The position numbers were made by a program, and so were the translations under genes. The notes beneath the pieces were generated by a model. It was not told the origin of the DNA. It ran no database searches and saw only the letters and a program-made list of their open reading frames with translations. Below are positions 7,199-10,876 of a DNA stretch of 10,876 bases, piece by piece. The DNA lies in NCBI GenBank assembly GCA_035308765.1, contig DATGGA010000035.1:1-10876 (forward strand), in the 5' to 3' direction. This stretch comes from RBG-16-66-20 sp035308765 (GTDB taxonomy: Bacteria; Pseudomonadota; Gammaproteobacteria; Burkholderiales; SG8-39). Numbering within the stretch: position 1 is the stretch's first letter; each line of letters opens with the position of its first letter.

Positions 7199-8154
7199 AG
7201 ACTCGCGCCTGGATCCTGGTCGGCCTGCTCGCCCTGCTCGCGGCGGTGCCGCCGCTCGCGGCATGGCTCCACCAGCCCTTCTACCTCGACCTGCTGCGGC
7301 GGGTGATGATCTTCGCCATCGCTGCCACCAGCCTCAACCTGATCCTCGGCTACGGCGGCATGGTGTCCTTCGGCCATGCCGCCTACCTCGGCGTCGGCGC
7401 CTACGCAGTCGGCGTGCTCTCGCACCACGGCATCGACAACGGCTGGTTGCAGTGGGGCTTGGCGATTGCCGCGTCGGCGCTGGTAGCGGCGGCCATCGGC
7501 TCCGTGTCGGTGCGTACCAGCGGCATTTACTTCATCATGATCACGCTCGCCTTCACGCAGATGCTCTACTACCTGGGAATCTCGGTCGACGAGTACGGCG
7601 GCGACGACGGCATGCGCCTGAAGGCACGTAGCCAGTTCTCAGGCCTCATCAACCTGGATGACCCTGCCGCGTTCTACTACCTGGTGCTGGCGATCCTGGT
7701 GCTGTTCCTCTACCTGTCGCAGCGCCTGGTCAATTCGCGCTTCGGCATGGTGCTGCAGGCGGCGCGCTCGAACGAGCCGCGCACCCGTGCCATCGGCTTT
7801 TCGCCCTACCCTTACCGGCTGGCCGCCTTCGTGATTTCCGGCGCGATGTGCGGCGTCGCGGGCGCGCTGCTGGTGAATCACACGGCCTACCTCACGCCCG
7901 AATTCATGAACTGGACGCGCTCCGGCGAACTGATGTTCATGGTGATCCTGGGCGGCATCGCCACCACTGCCGGGCCGCTGCTCGGCGCCGCGGCTTTTCT
8001 GCTGCTCGAGGACCTGCTGCAGGGATGGAGCGTGCTGCCCAAGTGGGTAACGGAACACTGGCAGCTCTATCTGGGCTTGATCCTGGTGCTGGTGGTGCTG
8101 TTCGCGCGGCGCGGCCTGGCGGGAATGTTGCCGGGGAATGAACACCATGACTGA
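7195..8154 (+). CDS. livM: HAAT-family ABC transporter permease LivM
   Basis: A 319-residue second permease subunit of the LivM type. It begins with a membrane segment (about 6-26) and then the family hallmark ATSLNLILGYGGMVSFGHAAYLGVGAYA (44-71). RTSGIYFIMITLAFTQM (107-123) and the later GGIATTAGPLLGAAAFLLLED complete the pattern, and the basic tail after the last helix is usual. It forms the transmembrane heterodimer with LivH. It starts in a 4-bp ATGA overlap with livH and ends 8 bp inside livG, so subunit synthesis is coupled. Length is within the common range for forms without an N-terminal extension. Confidence 0.92.
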   Translation: MKTRAWILVGLLALLAAVPPLAAWLHQPFYLDLLRRVMIFAIAATSLNLILGYGGMVSFGHAAYLGVGAYAVGVLSHHGIDNGWLQWGLAIAASALVAAAIGSVSVRTSGIYFIMITLAFTQMLYYLGISVDEYGGDDGMRLKARSQFSGLINLDDPAAFYYLVLAILVLFLYLSQRLVNSRFGMVLQAARSNEPRTRAIGFSPYPYRLAAFVISGAMCGVAGALLVNHTAYLTPEFMNWTRSGELMFMVILGGIATTAGPLLGAAAFLLLEDLLQGWSVLPKWVTEHWQLYLGLILVLVVLFARRGLAGMLPGNEHHD

Positions 8155-8896
8155 TTTTTTGCTGGAAACCAGGAATTTAAGAAAATCCTTCGGCGCACTG
8201 CTCGCCACCGACCAGGTGGATTTCGACGTGCGCGAGGGCGAGACGCACGCCGTGATCGGCCCGAACGGCGCCGGCAAGACCACCTTCATCAAGCAGATCT
8301 CGGGCGAGCTGCGCCCCGACGCCGGCAACATCCGCTTCGCCGGGGAGGACGTCTCAGACCTGCCGTGGCACAAGCGCTCGCGCAAGGGGCTCGCCCGCTC
8401 ATTTCAGATCACCAGCGTCTATCGCGATTTCACCGCGCTCGACAACGTCGCGCTGGCGATCCAGGCGCAAAGCGGCCACAGCTTCCGCTTCTGGCGTTCA
8501 GCGCGGGAGGATCGATTGTTGACTGAACCGGCAGTTCGAATTTTGGAAAAAATAGGTTTAGAGAAAAGAAAGAACACTCTGGCTGCGAACCTTTCTCACG
8601 GCGAGCAGCGCCAGCTGGAAATCGCCATGGTGCTCGCCACCCACCCGCGCCTCATGCTGCTGGACGAGCCGGTGGCCGGCATGGGTACCGACGAGTCGCA
8701 GCGCATGATCGAATTCCTCGCCACGCTCAAGGGCAAGGCAACCATGGTCCTGGTCGAGCACGACATGGACGCGGTGTTCACGCTCGCCGACCGCATCTCG
8801 GTGCTGGTGTACGGACGCATCATCGCCACGGGAACGCCGGCGGACATCCGCGCGAACGCAGAAGTACGCGCGGCATACCTGGGTGAAGATCTCTGA
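8147..8896 (+). CDS. livG: HAAT-family ABC transporter ATPase LivG
   Basis: A 249-residue ABC ATPase of the LivG (BCA_ATP) type. It shows Walker A GPNGAGKT (38-45), Q-loop Q87 in RSFQITSVY, signature LSHGEQRQLEIAM (149-161), Walker B LMLLDEP (169-175) with E174, 'VAGM', H205 in VEHDMD, and the usual C-terminal end with GTPADIRANAEVRAAYLGE. The LSHGE form and the VAGM after Walker B are typical of LivG. Two starts are possible. ATG 8147 is preferred because GGGGAA (8133-8138) lies 8 nt ahead, whereas ATG 8138 has that purine run touching it; the latter would add three residues (MNT). It overlaps livM by 8 bp and ends in a TGATG overlap with livF. Bases 8541-8580 are about 28% G+C and encode RILEKIGLEKRKNTL, the helical stretch before the signature. 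Confidence 0.92.
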   Translation: MTDFLLETRNLRKSFGALLATDQVDFDVREGETHAVIGPNGAGKTTFIKQISGELRPDAGNIRFAGEDVSDLPWHKRSRKGLARSFQITSVYRDFTALDNVALAIQAQSGHSFRFWRSAREDRLLTEPAVRILEKIGLEKRKNTLAANLSHGEQRQLEIAMVLATHPRLMLLDEPVAGMGTDESQRMIEFLATLKGKATMVLVEHDMDAVFTLADRISVLVYGRIIATGTPADIRANAEVRAAYLGEDL

Positions 8897-9597
8897 TGCT
8901 GGACGTCCGGGACCTCGAGACCTGCTACGGACTTTCGCAGGTCCTGTTCGGCGTTTCCCTCCGCATCGAAGCGGGACAAGTCGCGACCTTGCTCGGGCGC
9001 AACGGCATGGGCAAAACAACGACGGTGCGCTCCATCATGGGCATGACGCCGTGCAAGAGCGGATCCATCGCGTTCGATGAGCGGCCCCTGGCAGGCCTGC
9101 CCTCCTACCGCATCGCGCAGGCCGGCATCGGCCTGGTGCCGGAGGGCCGGCAGATATTCCCCAACCTGACCGTGCGCGAGAATCTGGTCGCCACAGCCGC
9201 CAATCGGCGTAACGAGAAAAACCCGTGGACGCTCGACAGAGTTTTCGACTTGTTTTCAAATTTAAGGAATAGGGCAAATAATTACGGCAACCAGCTCTCC
9301 GGCGGCGAACAGCAGATGCTGGCCATCGGCCGGGCGCTCATGACCAACCCGCGGCTGCTGATCCTGGACGAAGCCACCGAGGGTCTCGCACCGCTGATCC
9401 GCCTCGAGATCTACCGATCGGTGGAGCGCCTCAAGGCCGCCGGCCTGTCCATCCTGGTGATCGACAAGGACGTGAAAGCGCTGATCCGCGTCGCGGACGT
9501 ACACTACATGCTGGAAAAGGGCCGGGTAGTCTGGACGGGCAGCTCGGCCGAGCTGGCGGCCAACGAGGACGTACAACACCGGTATCTCGGGGTATGA
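8896..9597 (+). CDS. livF: HAAT-family ABC transporter ATPase LivF
   Basis: A 233-residue ABC ATPase of the LivF type, the partner of LivG at the cytoplasmic face. It shows Walker A GRNGMGKT (34-41), the LivF-typical GIGLVPEGRQIFPNLTVRENL (78-97), signature LSGGEQQMLAIGRAL (134-148), Walker B LLILDEA (154-160) with E159, and TEGLAP. The H-loop position, often VEQN in LivF, is IDKD (189-192); I recall VIDK-type H-loops from transporters of this kind linked to catabolic genes, so this is probably a subfamily trait rather than damage. It starts in a 1-bp overlap (TGATG) with livG and ends in a 4-bp ATGA overlap with the cupin gene, which ties the transporter to the oxygenases. Bases 9241-9290 are 32% G+C with TTA, AGG and AAT codons and encode VFDLFSNLRNRANNYGN just before the signature. 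Confidence 0.92.
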   Translation: MLDVRDLETCYGLSQVLFGVSLRIEAGQVATLLGRNGMGKTTTVRSIMGMTPCKSGSIAFDERPLAGLPSYRIAQAGIGLVPEGRQIFPNLTVRENLVATAANRRNEKNPWTLDRVFDLFSNLRNRANNYGNQLSGGEQQMLAIGRALMTNPRLLILDEATEGLAPLIRLEIYRSVERLKAAGLSILVIDKDVKALIRVADVHYMLEKGRVVWTGSSAELAANEDVQHRYLGV

Positions 9598-10574
9598 AGC
9601 GCGAGAACACAGTCGGCAGGGCGAACGTCGAGGACACGCCGGCGCTGGACGCCTATTACCGCGAGCTCGAGCAGCAGGACCTGGGCGCGCTCTGGAACGT
9701 CGCCAACGACATCGAGCCCTGGTATCCGCAGCCGAAATCGGTGCCGATGCTGTGGAAATGGCGCGATATCGGGCCGTTGGTGCGCAAGGCACCGGACCTC
9801 GTCAGCGCGGAAAAGGCGGCGCGGCGCGTGGTGATGCTGGTGAATCCAGGACGCAAGGAATGGAGCGCGGCCGCGGGCCTGCTTTACACCGGCGTGCAGA
9901 TCATGAATCCCGGGGAATTCACCTCGGCGCACCGGCACCAGGCCTCCGCCCTGCGCTTCATGATGGAGGGCAAGGGCGCCTACACGGTGGTGGACGGCGA
10001 GCGCATGGAACTGGGCGCGCGCGACTTCGTGCTGACGCCGAACGGCACCTGGCACGATCACGGCGTGGATGCGGACGGGACGCAATGCGTGTGGCAGGAC
10101 GGCCTCGATATCCCGCTCATGAATTCGCTGGACGCCAACTTCTACGAAGTGCATCCGCAGACCGTGCAGACGCCTTCGCCACTGTCGCGGGAGAACTGGA
10201 ACAGGCCCTACTCGCCGGTATTTCTGTATAAATGGGAAGACAGTTTCAAAACTCTTCGCAAAAACGGCTTTTTTGAATACCTGAATCCACTAACTGGCGG
10301 GCCTGTAATGCCGACCATGGGTGCAAAGCTTGAGTTGATAAAAAACAGTGCAAAGCAAATTCGGCATACGGGGAGCGTCATCTACCAGGTCGTATCGGGC
10401 CATGGCTGGTCCGAGGTTGGCAGTCAGCGCTTCGAGTGGGAAGAGAAGGATATCTTCTGCATCCCTTCGTGGACCCCGTACCGGCACGGCGCGGGCGGCG
10501 AAGCGGTACTGTTCTCATTCAACGACTTCCCCGCCATGAAAGCCTTGGGCCTGTACAGGGAATCGCATGATTAG
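9594..10574 (+). CDS. Gentisate 1,2-dioxygenase-type bicupin
   Basis: A 326-residue two-domain cupin of the gentisate/salicylate/1-hydroxy-2-naphthoate dioxygenase family (usual length about 340-370). These enzymes use Fe(II) and O2 to cleave the ring of hydroxylated aromatic acids. Domain 1 carries the iron site: TSAHRHQASALRFMMEG with H113 and H115, and NGTWHDHG with H154 as the likely third ligand. RRVVMLVNPG (78-86) holds the arginine that in relatives binds the carboxylate. Domain 2 shows the family pattern IRHTGSVIYQVVSGHG (256-271), EWEEKDIFCIPSWTPYRH (281-298) and the end LGLYRE. Ring cleavage is therefore plausible, but substrate (gentisate, salicylate or another) cannot be fixed from sequence. 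It is coupled to livF (ATGA) and to the Rieske gene (8-bp overlap). Bases 10221-10280 and 10331-10360 are about 30-33% G+C, unlike the rest. It is cytoplasmic; no signal peptide is seen. Confidence 0.85.
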   Translation: MKRENTVGRANVEDTPALDAYYRELEQQDLGALWNVANDIEPWYPQPKSVPMLWKWRDIGPLVRKAPDLVSAEKAARRVVMLVNPGRKEWSAAAGLLYTGVQIMNPGEFTSAHRHQASALRFMMEGKGAYTVVDGERMELGARDFVLTPNGTWHDHGVDADGTQCVWQDGLDIPLMNSLDANFYEVHPQTVQTPSPLSRENWNRPYSPVFLYKWEDSFKTLRKNGFFEYLNPLTGGPVMPTMGAKLELIKNSAKQIRHTGSVIYQVVSGHGWSEVGSQRFEWEEKDIFCIPSWTPYRHGAGGEAVLFSFNDFPAMKALGLYRESHD

Positions 10575-10876
10575 CCAGGAACAGAACGACCTCATGACGC
10601 GTGTCGGGCCGGGCACCCCGGCCGGAAACCTGCTGCGCAACTACTGGCAACCTGTAGCGCTTGTCGATCAGTTTTTGAATTCTTCAAGACCTGTCTTGCC
10701 GATAAAGGTACTCGGGGAAGAATTCGTTTTAATCAAGAATTCAAAAAACCAGTACGGCCTGCTCGACCGCCACTGCCCCCACCGCGGCGCGGACCTCGCC
10801 TACGGGCGCTACGAAGACGGCAATCTGCGTTGCGTGTTCCACGGCTGGCTGTTCGACGTCGGCGGCCGGTGCCTGG
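10567..10876 (+). CDS. Rieske oxygenase alpha subunit, N-terminal part (truncated by window)
   Basis: The first 103 residues of a Rieske-type aromatic ring-hydroxylating or demethylating oxygenase; the gene runs off the window. The opening MISQEQNDLMTRVGPGTPAGNLLRNYWQPVAL is typical of the phthalate 4,5-dioxygenase/vanillate demethylase-like alpha subunits that act without a beta subunit. The [2Fe-2S] site is complete: C70-P-H72 in DRHCPHRGADL, then C89-V-F-H92 in RCVFHGWLFD. CVFH instead of the common CPYH is a mild variant. The catalytic mononuclear-iron domain lies outside the window. ATG 10567 overlaps the cupin gene by 8 bp, so both are made together. It probably hydroxylates or O-demethylates the imported aromatic acid to give the substrate of the cupin (inference). 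Bases 10721-10750 are about 23% G+C. A reductase partner would be expected further downstream. Confidence 0.9.
   Translation, partial: MISQEQNDLMTRVGPGTPAGNLLRNYWQPVALVDQFLNSSRPVLPIKVLGEEFVLIKNSKNQYGLLDRHCPHRGADLAYGRYEDGNLRCVFHGWLFDVGGRCL

Noticed and set aside
5017..7264. Two long minus-strand open frames opposite livK and livH
   Set aside because: Both are antisense shadows of clear transporter genes, with highly biased composition (H, R, D, Q-rich) and no recognisable domain.
8138..8140. ATG 8138 as the livG start
   Set aside because: The purine run GGGGAA at 8133-8138 would touch it; ATG 8147 has proper 8-nt spacing. The difference is only three residues.
9462..9473. LivF H-loop IDKD instead of VEQN as a sign of an inactive ATPase
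   Set aside because: All other nucleotide-binding motifs are intact and I recall VIDK-type H-loops from related transporters, so it is probably a subfamily trait.
10677..10742. Three GAATTC hexamers within 66 bp (10677, 10720, 10737)
   Set aside because: They fall in an AT-rich coding island where GAATTC arises easily; spacing is irregular and there is no sign of a repeat array.

Overview
The window is GC-rich DNA, roughly two-thirds G+C by eye, densely packed and bacterial. An MlaC-type periplasmic lipid carrier, a twin-arginine signal peptide, a LolD-type ATPase and a complete branched-chain-amino-acid-type (HAAT) ABC transporter joined to aromatic ring-oxygenase genes all point to a Gram-negative proteobacterium. 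A metabolically versatile betaproteobacterium (Burkholderiales-like) fits best, but that is inference from gene content and style, not from a marker gene.

Left part (1-3407, + strand): a kinase of the aminoglycoside/methylthioribose kinase fold overlaps an enolase-family gene by 16 bp. The enolase-like protein keeps most metal and catalytic residues but has replaced the key histidine and one glutamate, so it is probably a paralogue acting on another phosphorylated hydroxy-acid. A Tat-exported M19 (renal-dipeptidase-type) metallopeptidase follows after 34 bp with its own strong ribosome binding site. The first 51 bases may be the tail of another gene overlapping the kinase start.

Middle (3408-5043): a 279-bp gap without an intact gene holds an 18-bp near-palindrome, a possible promoter and what may be the frameshifted remnant of a winged-helix gene. 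Then come a stand-alone mlaC-like gene (+) and, converging on it, a stand-alone LolD/MacB-type ATPase (-). Neither has its usual partners here. The ATPase start is divergent from livK.

Right part (5044-10876, + strand): livK, an intrinsic terminator, then livH-livM-livG-livF, a gentisate-1,2-dioxygenase-type bicupin and the start of a Rieske oxygenase alpha subunit (cut by the window end). Every junction from livH onward is a 1-8 bp overlap, so the permease, both ATPases and the two oxygenases form one translationally coupled unit. The simplest reading is an import-and-degrade operon for an aromatic acid: the periplasmic protein captures the compound, LivHMGF import it, the Rieske enzyme hydroxylates or demethylates it and the cupin opens the ring. 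The terminator after livK would let the binding protein be made in excess over the membrane complex.

A sequence-wide oddity is a set of short, very AT-rich stretches (about 23-34% G+C over 30-60 bp, each with a TTA codon or other rare codons) inside otherwise GC-rich genes. In all three ABC ATPases they lie in the helical subdomain just before the signature motif.
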